From Alnus glutinosa (taxonomy: Eukaryota; Streptophyta; Magnoliopsida; Fagales; Betulaceae), in contig NC_084891.1 in NCBI RefSeq assembly GCF_958979055.1, positions 635,001 through 699,000 on the forward strand: DNA of 64,000 nt, in the 5' to 3' direction. Position numbers and translations under genes: made by a program. A model generated the notes under the pieces. It was not told the DNA's origin. It made no database searches and saw nothing but the letters and a program-made list of their open reading frames with translations. Positions 1 through 11,640 of the stretch are shown here, one piece after another (position 1 is the stretch's first letter; each line of letters opens with the position of its first letter).

Positions 1-2040
1 TAATTAACATTAATTCTCGTAAAATGGAATCCGATCCGGGGCTTACATCCTGTATTTTTATATATAAAAACTAGCGTTTCCTGAACTTACTGGCATACTA
101 CATCATGCCACGTCATCATCTAAACATTTTATTATTATTATTATTTAAAAAAAAAAAAAAAAAAAATCGACAGAAAAAGGTTTCTGATAAGGAACGTTTT
201 GGCTCCTTTGGCAGAAAAGGTTTGATTGCCAAAATTAGCAACCCTGGCCTTTACTTTGAAAAGGGGGGAAGATAATTGGCCTTGAATCCCTTTATCAATG
301 GCGCCAAGAGAAAAAGAAGTTAGCGTGCATGTGAACATCACCAGGACGTACGTTCACGCACGTGGCTGGCTCTTTATAGTCTATAGAGGGACCATATATA
401 TGTGTGTTTGAAAGTAAATATTGAAGGATACCATGCATAATGCTAATTTCGTATTTAACGATTAATAACTGCTGGTCTCTACCAATCGTAACTCTAACGT
501 ACGTACAAGTGGGGCCTCCCTTACCCTCACTAATCCCTACGCGATTAGGATCTCCAGTAATTTGTATTTGTCCAACAATTGATCTAAGAGACTCGAATAT
601 GTACGTGACTCACTTGTACGTCCAAATGGGTAAGTGGTTAGTCTAAAATTTATTTAATTAAGCTGTGCGTCTCATGTGATCAGAACTCTCACGATTATTG
701 TTTAAATTGCTAACAATTTGAAAAATAAATTTCTAAAAATCTTAATTCATCCATACCTTATCACAGTGTAAAAGCTACTTTAAAGTATAAATGTTGCACC
801 TTATCTTAATCCAGTCCGAAAAGGCATGTCTCAAATGAATTCGGATCCAGTACTCCTGTTCAAATGAAATGCTTCTCAAATATAAAAACCATGCAACTCT
901 TCTCCTGTTCAAATTCAGGTTTGTCTCAAACGCACTGCGGGTGCATGTCAAAAAATAACTTTAGCCATTTCTAGAAAGAAACAACTTTAGTCTTTAAAGC
1001 ACACATTCGTACTAAAATGGAAAAAGCAAAAGAAAAAAATTATATAGACCACTCTCTTTGGAAGAGGAAGAAAAGCCGCAGTGATCAGTGCTTTCCGTGG
1101 GCATGACGTAAATATGGACAAATCCCATCAAAGGTTCTCCATATTCAAGCGAGGCTGATCCTAACCTTTGTTAGAAGATTTTATTTTATAATTAAAAAGG
1201 CATACGGGTTTAACCTAATTACCTAGGGACATTAGTGAGATTCATAATAGTTTACACTAATTAGGTATATATATGAAGATTTTCATTGTGACATTCGAAT
1301 ATGTGCCCTAATGTACTGGACAACGTACTTTGAGAATTTTTATGGGACTACTAAGCCACCACCCTAGATGGTACGTTTCTTTTTGTGTCAAAATATTCTG
1401 TCTAATAGTTGCATTTCTTTTTTGCTAAATTTACTATTAACAAAATCATATGACTCATTTTAATTTGTAGATGATCCTAACGGAAAGTAAATGGAATTAG
1501 TTTCTTAAAACAATTGAACACCATATGCGATATATGATTCGTCTTTAGAAAAATTGAAAACCATGAGGGTGTTAAATAGAACCGAGTCAAACTAAGGATT
1601 TTTGTCACTGATATCAAAATTGATACGGCACTTAAAAGAAAGATGATTTTTTTTATATCTCTTGTACATCTCTCATATATCTCTTTTCTAAATTAACCAC
1701 TAGATATTTTGTAAGACGACCCACAATAATCTACATGTGGCTCCTACAGATCTAATATCATGGTTAATTTGGAAAAGACATGTATGGAAAATGTATAAAT
1801 TAAAGATGTACATATAACATGTCTCCATTGAAAATTATGGTCGCTAATAACACGCTATCTTTATCATGCGGATTTTCTTTATTTATGACAAATCAATTGT
1901 ACTACAAAGAAAAAGGGCCGGGAGAGGAATCCTCAATTTGAATCTTAAACAAAACATTTTGTAAAGGAAACTAGTTGGTGGTTTTAACATACAAATTTAT
2001 TACCTTATTAGGATTAAGAATGCCTCATTTAACATTTTTT
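1..2040. repeat. Direct segmental duplication, copy A
   Basis: Noncoding DNA that matches 6513-8742 in the same orientation with moderate divergence. Shared landmarks are the start (ctcgtaaaatggaatccg), the block around 960-1050 (aactttagccatttctaga) and the block around 1500-1560. Copy A lacks the two MITE insertions present in the second copy at 7786-7966 and 8495-8622, so it shows the empty sites. The stretch 1640-1810 is a degenerate foldback MITE (tgtacatctc at one side, gatgtacat at the other) that is also present in the other copies. Short open frames here are not convincing genes. Confidence 0.8.
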
Positions 2041-2180
2041 TTTTTTCCTTGAAACATGGGATTTTTTATGTAGCTGCATGCATGCCCCTAAAAGGAAGAC
2101 TATCTTATCATTGTATATTAAATTTGTAACGTCCATTTCTCATTAATTACATGCCTTAAAAACTTAAAACTAGACAGTAC

Positions 2181-2190
2181 TATATATAAT
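2181..2190 (+). promoter_or_regulatory. TATA box of defensin-like gene copy 1
   Basis: The motif TATATATAAT lies about 90 bp upstream of the start codon of the cysteine-rich peptide gene. The same TATA-like run with the same flanks is kept in the inverted paralog at 12061-12070, which suggests that a real promoter was duplicated along with the gene. Confidence 0.5.
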
Positions 2191-2270
2191 TCCGAACAGA
2201 GGAGGTAAGCAATTACTACAAGCTAGCAAATAACTCTCTAGCCTACAATAATCATATCCCTAAGAAGACG

Positions 2271-2539
2271 ATGGAGAAGATTTCTTTCAAGATGGCTTTC
2301 TTGTTCGTCTTATTGGCTACAACATGTTAATTAGTTTCTATTTCTCTTCGATCATGTATATATAGATCGATGCACTTAGGATTAATTATTTATTTGATGT
2401 TTTACTATAATAATATGATGTACAACTGACATATATATGCATGACAGGTGTATCATTCTCATGCGTGGCACGAGCTGGTGGACTTAGTTGCGTTAATGAT
2501 CTTGAATGTATGCGTTTGATTCATATATTGTCCGTATAG
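2271..2539 (+). pseudogene. Defensin-like/NCR-like secreted peptide, frameshifted copy 1
   Basis: Two-exon small secreted cysteine-rich peptide gene. Exon 1 (2271-2325) encodes a hydrophobic signal peptide starting MEKISFKMAFLFVLLAT. The intron (2326-2447) has a GT donor and a CAG acceptor and splits the codon after its first base. Exon 2 starts at 2448 and reads into CVNDLEC. Compared with the inverted paralog at 11641-11980, this copy has four extra bases (ATAT near 2525). They shift the frame and give a TAG at 2537-2539, before the last four cysteines. Beyond the lesion the other frame still encodes the conserved segment around GYCVCGR. The layout (signal peptide, intron, short Cys-rich mature part ending CxC) resembles plant defensin-like and nodule cysteine-rich/late-nodulin peptides. 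Family placement is from the cysteine pattern only. Confidence 0.65.
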
Positions 2540-2756
2540 AGGCTACTACGTAGATGGATATTGTGTGTGCGGGCGAGTTAAAGGAGCTCAACAACCAGCA
2601 ACCATTGAAGTTAACCATTAGAGAGAGATATATTTTGTCTCTAAATAAGATATGGAGGGTGATCGAGGAATTAACGTACAAGGACATGGTCCAATATTTT
2701 GGATGCATGTATGAGTTTAATTCGCTTCCCCTATTAATAAAAAAGTGATCAACTAT

Positions 2757-3213
2757 TTTTATTTTGTTTGGATGAATTAAAGCTTTATAAACCACCAAAA
2801 AGATAATACAACCCTCCCGTAAAAACTGGAACACATCCAAAAAAAGGAGCAAAGGCCTACTACAACAGCAGACCACAATAACTAAACAAGCCTGCAGCAA
2901 GCAAACTACAATGCAGTATCACTAACTAACAAACAAACTACAGATCAGACTATCTCAGCTCAAAACAAAATAAACCAACAATACAAGCTACAATAAAGGG
3001 TGTAAGTGCCACCTATATACAATACCTAGGTGGCTAGACAGATCCTTAAACCTCCCTTTAGCCAGCAACCTCGATCAAACCTCCCATTTGATAGTAGCCA
3101 CAATAGTCTCTTCTGACTTAAGAGTAATCTCATGTTGAAGGTCATTTCGATGCCTCCAAATATGGTAGATCACCGCCCCAAAGCATAATCTACTGGTAGC
3201 CAACTCGATTACA
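2757..3213 (-). mobile_element. LINE (L1-type) 3' end, part 1
   Basis: On the minus strand this encodes the end of a degenerate LINE reverse-transcriptase ORF, including the typical stretch LCFGAVIYHIWRHRND that follows the zf-RVT zinc-binding region, then stops and a noncoding 3' end. It continues the fragment at 4905-5145 but is separated from it by the insertion at 3214-4904. It sits directly downstream of the defensin-like pseudogene. No intact ORF remains. Confidence 0.6.
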
Positions 3214-4904
3214 TGGATTTTAAATTTATATATTTTACCACGCGCAATAGTATGAATTAATTGTACTATAGTAAGAGTTATCGAACCACAAGGATTAAAG
3301 GGTTGATTTGAGTAATGGGATATTTGAAGGAACGTATTTAACCTAACTTAAAAATAAAAACAAAATTAAAGTTGTAGAATTGAAGCTACAACGAATCAAG
3401 AAATTTAAACTAGAAAATGAAATAAACTTAAAAAGAAACTTAGGGTAATGATCGCATCAAATCCTCAACCAATGAAATGCTTAAAGTCTATATGGTTCTT
3501 CTTAACATGCATGATATGAGCGCGTAATGGGCGTCAACCATTACGATGACCTCGACATGAAAACACTTTCGTTAAGACGTAAAAATAAAGCACCTAGTTT
3601 CACATTTAAACAACTCCACGTAAAAATTAATCTATAATTGAAAAACGTTTACACTACAAAAGGCTTGGGGTGATTAATGCTCCCTAGCTTACTACTATAT
3701 AAAACATCTTAATAAGGATACATAATACATGAAAACCCTAATTAGGCCACAATGATAAGATATCTAGTTTCACACCGATCTATTCCACATAAAATTTACA
3801 CTACAATTGAAAAACGTTTTAAACTAACAAAGGTGTGAAACGACCCGTGTTTCCTAGCATACCCTATAAGATAACTCTAATAGGTAAACATATATCATGT
3901 CAAATTAGAACCATTGCAAAAGATATCGTTCTATTTCAAGAACATTGGTTTTACTCAAGAATCCAAGAAAACTCATAGACAAGCAAATCCATTTTTCATG
4001 AATAATTAGATTGGAATATTGATAATAAAACATTTTAGCATGAGTTTTGATATCCTCTAGTCTTATACAATCATCAAACATTTATCAAGAAAATTTCAAT
4101 AACGTCAAGAACACTTCATGGTTTTGGAAGAGATTTGATCAAAACCCTAAGAAATGGTTTAGCTAGACATGAAGTAAACTAATCTAAGCATGAAATTAAA
4201 GGAAAACAGTAAAGGAACAATAAGAAAATGAATCAAAAACTACTATATTAAACTAAGGAAATTCGGATTACAAAGAAAATAAAAATCAAGAACAAAACCT
4301 AATCTAAACTTGAAATTTAAATAAGAAATACAAAGGAATTGGGCTCTCTAGATTTCGGCCCAGAAAACGTGCATCAAAGAAAATGAAAAGCACTAAAATT
4401 AATTAAGATACACCTGAGAAAATCGAACCCCCCCAAAAGATGCATAAAAATAAACCTAAATCCTAATCTCATATTTATAGAGATTTAATTTACAAACGGG
4501 GACATCAGAGATCAATTTTTGGCCGCACAAGATAGTGTCGACATCCTTTTTGAACTGCTCAAATTGGATTAATTTCATCTACACAAAATATGTCGACATC
4601 CGAAGATTTTCTTGTAAAATATCCAGGTTCAATCGATCGACTTTGTGGCTGTATAAATAATCGATCGATCGATTTACCTTGGCCGATTTTTCATCTTTTC
4701 AGGATCAACTTTGAACTCTAGAAATGACCAAAGTGCTATTGATGTATTTTCAGGTCTAATTCAAATGTTTTGAATTAGATTTCAACTAAGACCTTAAAAT
4801 AAGATATAACACAAAACTACAACAAAATGTTGTATATACAACATAAACTAGGTCTAACAAATGCAAATTAAGGGGTCTTGAATCGAATAATTGAAGACTT
4901 ATCA
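3214..4904 (-). mobile_element. Probable solo LTR (Ty3/Gypsy-like), copy 1
   Basis: About 1.69 kb of noncoding DNA with no ORF splits a LINE fragment. Read on the minus strand it begins TGATAAGTCTTCAATTATT and ends near TTTAAAATCCA, so it has TG...CA ends. Near its minus-strand 3' end is a CCTTGTGGTTCGATAACTC block, a sequence type I associate with the U5 end of plant Gypsy LTRs. A diverged relative lies at 15828-17447, sharing both ends and the block ATCCTTGTGG. I found no matching 5-bp target duplication, so edges and class are inference. Confidence 0.45.
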
Positions 4905-5145
4905 TCTACCCAAACAAGCCTTCAAGTTTTTTGCCTACAACATAGAGCTACCCCAATCCACAACATCATCCCAAAACAAAGGAAGATATATAAATGAACA
5001 ACCAACTATCAATTCCCTCCAAATTCTCTTGCTGAAATTGCAGCTAAAGAACAAGTGTTCTCTAGACTCCATATCCCCATGGCAGAACAAACAGTTAGGA
5101 TCGCCCATATAACCCAACAAACTTAAGGCAATTTAAATATAAGTT
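4905..5145 (-). mobile_element. LINE zf-RVT domain fragment, part 2
   Basis: Minus-strand translation gives a zf-RVT type zinc-binding segment (PNCLFCHGDMESREHLFFSC, then KRIWREL), typical of the C-terminal region of plant L1-like reverse transcriptases. It was once continuous with the fragment at 2757-3213. The element is 5'-truncated and dead. Confidence 0.65.
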
Positions 5146-6512
5146 TGCGTTCACAATAAAAAATTACTTTGGTGTGCCCCCCCCCCCCCTTTAAATATAG
5201 TCATTGCTATACGACAAGATTCTTTTTTATCTTTGAATTGGTTAATATGTTTGAGTTTATGGCTCATAATTAACTAAAGTTTTTACGCATCACAAATCTA
5301 TTGCAAACTTGAACTTACAAATCTCATTTTCAATTCACATGTTTAAAATTGATATTTTTAAATCGCACGTTTACCTTTTGAAAATAAAAACCAAAACGGC
5401 CCTTAGTTTCCTTGCATTAGCAAAGGGCCTTCAAATAAATCTCAAATGCCCATTTTCGCTGAAGCAATCATCAGCTAGGCGAAATACATAATCACTAATG
5501 ACTTACCTGTATTGATTTTCATTAAGACCCATCCGTTTCGAGACAATTTACTTGTTACCAAGGCCAATAAAATTATTTAAAAAAGGGTTAATATCTTTTT
5601 GTTCCCTGTGATTTTAAATTTTTATTTTTTTATCTCATGTGTTTCATTTTATTTTTAGTACTTGAGTTTTGAAAATTTTATTTTTCGGTATTTGAGTTTC
5701 AATTCGTATTACAGATAGTACCTCAATTTTGAAAAAAGACTGAATTGATACATCGGTTAAGTTTTTTGTCCAAAAACTAATGGCCCGCCACTGAGATTGA
5801 CACGTGACACTATATAAAAAAAAAATTAAAAATTTTCAAAAATTAATATAAAAAATATATTTGGGCCCCACCCTCATCTGAGGGGGTGTTGTACCCATGT
5901 AGTAAATCTAACGTTTCCCTTAATGAAATTTCCTCTGTAGCTTAATTAATTGTCACTTTCCCTTCTCGATCTAACTCTTTCTAAACCTTCAAATTATTCT
6001 CTGTTTGAGTGATTAAATTATTCTATGTTCAATCGATTTGGATGTAACAAATTTTTCATTTATAAATTTTTCTTTCGGTCTGTCACAAACTTACAATCTA
6101 TCATGTCCATGTACATCAGCGCCTTATTTTTATTTTTTTTTTGCCTTTATTATGACTACAAACAGCAAACGGCTGCCATTGCTTGCTGCATACTTGGCAT
6201 GCAACTGATTTTATATTCACGTTGGGATCACTTTATCTTCCAAAAGAGGAAAAAGATGAGTTTCAAGTGATCGTTGGACTCATTTAGTAAAAGATGTACG
6301 TCTCTTATCTCTATCTTCCAAAATAAGAAAAAGTTAACGCAGTTACGCAGTGCTGCTATTCTTTGTAAGTTCATTTCCTTCGATCATACGTTATCGGCCA
6401 ACTCGTGGCACCAAACCTCACACGTACGTATATCGATCTGTCCCGAATAATATCCCAGAAAATGTGTTTTTTCTTCTTTTAAACTGGATTAATTGAAAGT
6501 TGAAACTGGCTT
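5146..6512. other. Intergenic DNA without recognised gene
   Basis: AT-rich DNA. It holds a C11 run near 5178-5188 and a dispersed repeat at about 5580-5880, with alternating phrases such as gtacttgagttttg and cacgtgacac. A related phrase set recurs near 63,640-63,960. Several short ORFs here have no recognisable domain and I do not support them as genes. Confidence 0.5.
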
Positions 6513-7785
6513 TATTAACATTCTCGTAAAATGGAATCCGGGGCTTATATCCGGCCTGTATTTTTTATATATAACTAGCGTCATCGATCATCTAAACTTT
6601 TTATTAATTTTATTTTAAAAAAAATCGACATAAAAGGTTTCTTATAAGGAACGTTTTGGCTCCTTGGTAGAAAAGGTTTGATTGCCAAAATTAGCAACCC
6701 TTCACTTTGAAAAGTGGGGAAGATAATTGCCGGCCTAGCCTTCATCATGGCGCCAAGAGAAAAAAGAGTTAGCGTGCATGCATGTGAACATCATCTGGCC
6801 GTACGTGTGTGTGCATATGTGTCTGTGTGTGTCTTTAAAAGTAAATATCAAAGGATAGCATAATGCTAATTTAGCATTTAACGAGTAATAACTGCTGGTC
6901 TCTACAATCGTAACTCTAACAAGTGGGGCCTCCCTTACGTACACTCACTAATAATCCCTAGCCTGCATGATTAGAATCTCTAGTAATTTGTATTTTTGCA
7001 ACAATAATAAAAGATTCATACGAGACTTAAATGTTCAAATTGATAAATAATTAGTCTAAAATTCATTTAAGAGGTGAATCTCGATCACGTGAGAACTTTC
7101 ATAATTACTGCTTAAATTGCTAACAATTTAAAGAGTAAATTGCTAAAATTTTTAATTTGTCTATACTCCTTATTAGATATGTAATAGGCTTACTTAAGGC
7201 AGAAATAATTATTACAGTGTAAAAGTTACTTTAAAGTATATATAAATATTGCACCTTATATTAATCCAGTCCGAAAAAGCTCAAACGAATTCGAATACTC
7301 TCTGTTCAAATGAAATTCTTTTCAAATATAAGAAAGAATCAAATGAAATTCTTCTCAAATTCAGGTTTGTCTCAAACGCATGCGGGTGCATATCAAAAAA
7401 TAACTTTAGCCATTTCTAGAAGAAACCACTTTAGTCTTTAAAGCGCACATTCGTACTAAAATGGAAAAAGCAACAGAAAAAATTATATAGTCCACGTACG
7501 TACTAGCTCTCTTTAATTGGAAGAGGATCAGAAGAAAAGCCTCAGTGAGTGCTTTCCGTGGGCATGACGTAAATACGGACAAATCCCATCAAAGCTTCTC
7601 CATATTCAAGGCGCGCTGATCATCCTAACCTTTGCTGGAAGAATTTTTTTTTTTTTTTTTTTTTTTAATTAAAAAGGCATATATGAAGATTCATAGTTCC
7701 TTATGGACATTAGTAAGATTCATATATAGTAGTTTCTACTAATCAGGTATATATAAAGATTTTTATTGTGAGATTCGAGTGTGTG

Positions 7786-7829
7786 CCTAGGGACAGAACT
7801 AGAGACGCCGGTTACGGGCCATGTCTCCC

Positions 7830-7860
<31 letters not shown>

Positions 7861-7966
7861 TAAAAAATATTATAAGGTAAAAAAAATTAGTTTATTGGCT
7901 CCTACCAACAAATTTTTCAGCCCTTGGCTCCTGCCCATAAAAGCTTCTGGCTCCGTCTCTGTATGT
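7786..7966. mobile_element. MITE with A-rich core
   Basis: An insertion relative to copy A, where the homologous site reads directly through (atgtgccctaatgtac at about 1301). Left end tagggacagaactagagac; right end, reversed, acagagacggagccagaag. These form an imperfect terminal inverted repeat. An A-run sits near 7831-7858. The same insertion is present in the inverted duplicate at 19255-19480. Confidence 0.55.
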
Positions 7967-8494
7967 ACCCTAATGTACCTGACAACTTTGAGAATTTTTA
8001 TGGGACCACTGAACCATTACCCTAGATGATTTCTTTTTGTATATATCAAAATATTCGGTCTAATAGTTGGGTTTCTTTTTTCTAAAATTATTAACAAAAT
8101 CATATATATGACTCATTTTTGTAGATGATCCTAACGGCAAGTAAATGGAATTAGTTGATTAAGACAATTGAATACCATATGCGATATATGATTAGTCTTA
8201 GAAAAATTGAAAACCAAGAGGGTGTCAAATAGAACTATGTCAAACCAAAGATTTTCGTTGCTGATGTCAAAATTAAAAGGGAAATGATTTTTTTACATTT
8301 TTTTGTACATCTCTTTTCTAAATTAACTATTGGATCTTTTAAACCTACAAGAACCAACATGTGGATCCAACAAACCCAATAGTTGATTTAGAAAAAATAT
8401 ATATGAGAGATGTACAAAAGATGTACATGTAACATGTCTCCACTTAAAATTGTCGTTGCTGATAACACACCAACTTTATCACGCAGATTCTCTT

Positions 8495-8622
8495 ACTGGG
8501 AAATGCTACACATCCCAAAATTTTTCATTAAAATTTGGTTCCCAAATGATGTGTCACAATCTCGACACATCATTTGAGAACCAAATTTTTGAAAAAAATT
8601 TAAAAAGTCTAGCATTTCTCTT
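8495..8622. mobile_element. Short foldback MITE
   Basis: About 125 bp with terminal inverted repeats (gggaaatgctaca against agcatttctc reversed) and an internal inverted repeat built on aatgatgtgtc / gacacatcatt. It is missing at the homologous place in copy A (about 1865-1885), which gives a clean empty site, and is present in the inverted copy near 18625-18755. A short open frame runs across it on the plus strand and its mirror on the minus strand; it is a by-product of the repeat. Confidence 0.65.
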
Positions 8623-8863
8623 TCTTTATTTATGACAAATCAATTGTAATACAGAGAAAAAGGGAGAGGAATCCTTAATTTGAATCTTAAACAAAACATT
8701 TTATAAAGGAAACTGATTGATGGTTTTAACATACAAATTTATCAATTTCCTTTACAAATTTTTTTTGTTTAAGATTCAAATTGAGGATATATTCATCTCA
8801 CTCATCTTCTAATTTGTATGGCAATTAATTGATTCCTCATAAATAAAGAAAATCCGCATAAAA

Positions 8864-8929
8864 AAAATGTAATTCAATTCCGATGATCGAGATGGCAAAA
8901 TGTAATTCAATTCCGATGATCGAGATGGC
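8864..8929. repeat. 33-bp tandem duplication
   Basis: Two adjacent identical units containing attcaattccgatgatcgag. They are noncoding as far as I can see. Confidence 0.75.
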
Positions 8930-9093
8930 TCTGTTTGAATCACGAGACAATCATCCATTATCATAGTGTTATGTGTACATGTGAAGCCCATTGCTAGGGG
9001 TTACCTAAGTTGGAGTAGATTTAAGCAAATGACTTTACAAAGGCATTTGCTTTGTTCTATTTTGGGAGAATATATATATATATATATATATAT

Positions 9094-9272
9094 GAGTAAT
9101 GCTACATGTCATACCCATGTCTCTTTTGTGTCCCTCTAAAAATGAGGTGGCTTTTAAAATCACCATTGAGCTTGTGATTGATCAAAATTGAATTTTGATC
9201 ACATGGTAATTTTAAAAGCCACTTCATTTTTAGAGGGACACAAGAGGGACATGAGTATGACGTTTAGAATTA

Positions 9273-9275
<3 letters not shown>
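9094..9275. mobile_element. Foldback MITE inserted into a (TA)n microsatellite
   Basis: A 182-bp element starting gagtaatgctacatgtcat and ending with its imperfect inverse (atgacgtttagaattactc). The inverted repeats extend inward through tgtccctctaaaaatga and ccactt blocks, so nearly the whole element can fold. It is flanked on both sides by TA dinucleotide runs (9071-9093 and 9276-9305), as if it landed inside one microsatellite. That fits a TA-targeting (Stowaway/Mariner-like) element. Confidence 0.65.
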
Positions 9276-9305
<30 letters not shown>

Positions 9306-9309
<4 letters not shown>

Positions 9310-9727
9310 AGTGAGATTATAACACCACTGCAGCCACAGGTCCACAGGAACGCGCGTCGCACGTACGTACAAAAATTCTAACCCACTGATCATTTTCTCC
9401 TTCCTTTCATCCTGTCAATCTCTTCCACTTTCGTTGCTGTTCCAGATTTCAATTCAAGCTCGCCCCTTTATCTACGAGTTTATCCATGCACACAGCAACG
9501 CCATTCAAGTTTATCCTGTTTTGCGTGCGACTGCATGTGTCTGCCTTGATCAGTACTGTAGTTAATTTGAACTCTCCTTCAATCTAGCTAGAATCCCTCC
9601 AATTATCTCCCCTAAGCTTTCTCTCTCTCAATCGTGTACGTGGAAAATTACGTACGTAGTGTTTTCTCTCCCTCAACAACCATCACGTACAACCGCTCCA
9701 AAGTCTAGCATCTTTTAGAATCCCCCC
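9306..9727 (+). promoter_or_regulatory. Upstream region of the glucanase gene
   Basis: This 420-bp stretch between a MITE and the start codon holds CT-rich tracts (ctctctctca near 9620, ttctctccctcaac near 9663) typical of plant 5' untranslated regions, and several acgtacgt motifs. I see no clear TATA box. Confidence 0.3.
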
Positions 9728-11301
9728 ATGGCCAAGTATCTTACGTTGAATCTTGCTTTGATTTTTTTGTCTTTTTCAATCAATGTGTCTTTGGTAAGTG
9801 GGAATATTGGTATCAACTGGGGCACTCAAGCAAGCCACCGGTTGCCTCCGAAGACTGTAGTAAGGTTGCTCGAGGACAATGAGATTAAAAAGGTCAAGCT
9901 TTTCGATGCCGATTATGGGGCATTGAAAGCTCTTGGTAACTCCGGGATTGAGGTCATGGTGGGGATTCCTAATGACATGCTTCAATCTCTTGCCAGCAGC
10001 GCCAAGGTTGCTGAGAAATGGGTTGCCAAAAACGTCTCCAAACATGTGGCAAAAAATAACGTCTACATCAAGTGAGCTTCCATTGTTTTTTTTTTTTTTT
10101 TTTGACTTTGTTAATTATAATGATACTTATGCAAACATATAAGAATTCGATCTCACATTCCTTTAATGTTATCTACAGGTATGTTGCTGTTGGAAATGAG
10201 CCATTTTCAGAAGCATACCAAGGCAGCTTCCTCGATGCAATCTTGCCGGCTCTACAAAATGTCCAGTTGGCACTAACAAAGGCTGGAATCAGCGACAAAA
10301 TAAAGGTAACAGTCCCCATGAGTGCTGATATATATCAGAGCTCAACTGGCCTTCCTTCTGGGGGTGACTTCCGCACTGACATCTACGACCAAATGCTTGG
10401 CATTGTCAAGTTCTTGACTGCCCATTCAGCCCCATTTACTCTAAACATCCAACCATTCATAAGCCTTTACACTGACCCACACTTCCCTTTGGAGTATGCT
10501 TTCTTTGATGCTAATGCAACACCTCTAAATGATGGTGGAGCATTGTACCATAATTTATTTGACGCAAGTTTTGATACTCTCCTGTGGGCTTTGCGGAAGA
10601 ATGGGTACGAAAATATTCGAGTCACGGTTGGGGAGATTGGATGGCCAAGTGATGGAGATCGGAATGGTATTTTGTTGTATGCTCAGCGGTTCAACCAGGG
10701 CTTCATATCACGTGTGACAGGTAGTACTGGAACACCAATGAGACCTGCGCAACCGATTGAAGCATACATGTTTAGCTTGTTCGATGAGGATGCCAAGAGC
10801 ATTGAGCCAGGCAAGTTCGAACGTCACTGGGGGCTTTTCACATATGATGGCTTACCTAAATACGAGCTGAACCTTGGCACCACAAAGTATGGATCCTTGG
10901 TTCGGGCACGAGATGTGCATTACTTGGAGCGGAAGTGGTGCATCTTGAAGCCATCTACTAAACTTAATGAGCCAAACGTTGGTACAAGCGTGAGCTATGC
11001 CTGTGAGCACGCTGATTGCTCAAGTCTTGGATATGGGACGTCTTGCGGAGATTTGGATGCTCGGGCCACCATATCATATGCCTTCAACCAATTTTACCAA
11101 ACAAGTAATCAACTGGAAGCAGCTTGCACGTTTAACAGAACTTCCATGATTACAAAATGGGACCCATCTGTGGGTAATTGCCGATTTGAGATAATGCTTG
11201 ATCCTTATTATGGAGGTGCCGAAACAACACATGGGTCTCTCCGAAGGCCAGTGGCTCCTCATGTGGTTTCTGCCCTTCTATTTTTATTAATTATTATCTG
11301 A
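9728..11301 (+). CDS. Glucan endo-1,3-beta-glucosidase, GH17 with X8 domain, GPI-anchored
   Basis: Cell-surface enzyme expected to hydrolyse internal beta-1,3-glucan (callose) bonds. Coding exons are 9728-10071 and 10179-11301; the intron 10072-10178 is GT-AG and T-rich. They join in frame to 488 residues. A signal peptide spans about residues 1-25. The GH17 barrel starts at [10 protein letters not shown]. The proton donor is expected at Glu122 in YVAVGNEP and the nucleophile at Glu267 in [16 protein letters not shown]43/X8 domain (about 368-452) begins KWCILKP and carries the family cysteines. The last 15 residues are hydrophobic ([10 protein letters not shown]), preceded by small and polar residues, as in GPI-anchored members. 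Length and order match the plant plasmodesmal/cell-wall type (Arabidopsis glucan endo-1,3-beta-glucosidase 5/6-like). The start was chosen because it gives the signal peptide. All key residues are intact. It converges with the defensin-like copy at 11641-11980. Confidence 0.93.
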
Positions 11302-11416
11302 ACTTTGGCCTTCTTCTCTTAATTAGCTAGCTGTTTTGTGGGTTATTCCAACTGGTTTCCAAGGCTGGCGATAGAACTTCTTGTAAACACCGTCATTGTC
11401 AAATGCTTTATTACAT

Positions 11417-11420
<4 letters not shown>

Positions 11421-11506
<86 letters not shown>
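11421..11506. repeat. (TA)43 microsatellite
   Basis: An uninterrupted 86-bp TA dinucleotide run just downstream of the glucanase stop codon. It is probably in or just after the 3' untranslated region. Confidence 0.95.
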
Positions 11507-11509
<3 letters not shown>

Positions 11510-11640
11510 TATCACTTTTTTATTAATAGGGGAAGCAAATTAAACTCATACATCAATAATTAATATTGGACCATGTCCTTGTACGTACGTTCCTGGATCA
11601 CCCTCCATTAATTTCTTATTTAGAGACAAAATATATCTCT

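Larger units (their letters stand above)
6513..8742. repeat. Direct segmental duplication, copy B
   Basis: Second copy of the 1-2040 segment in the same orientation, beginning ttctcgtaaaatggaatccg. It differs by two MITE insertions (7786-7966 and 8495-8622) and many small indels. Its part from 7245 to 8742 is repeated almost unchanged in inverted orientation at 18504-19994. At its right edge there is a local mirror: 8745-8870 is an inverted relative of the preceding 8630-8742 block. Confidence 0.8.

Noticed and set aside
8450..8635. 61-codon frame repeated almost identically at 18611-18796
   Set aside because: The apparent conservation comes from the inverted duplication and the MITE it spans, not from selection on a protein.
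9776..10045. 89-codon open frame on the minus strand opposite glucanase exon 1
   Set aside because: Antisense shadow of a well-supported coding exon; no domain and no splice or promoter context.
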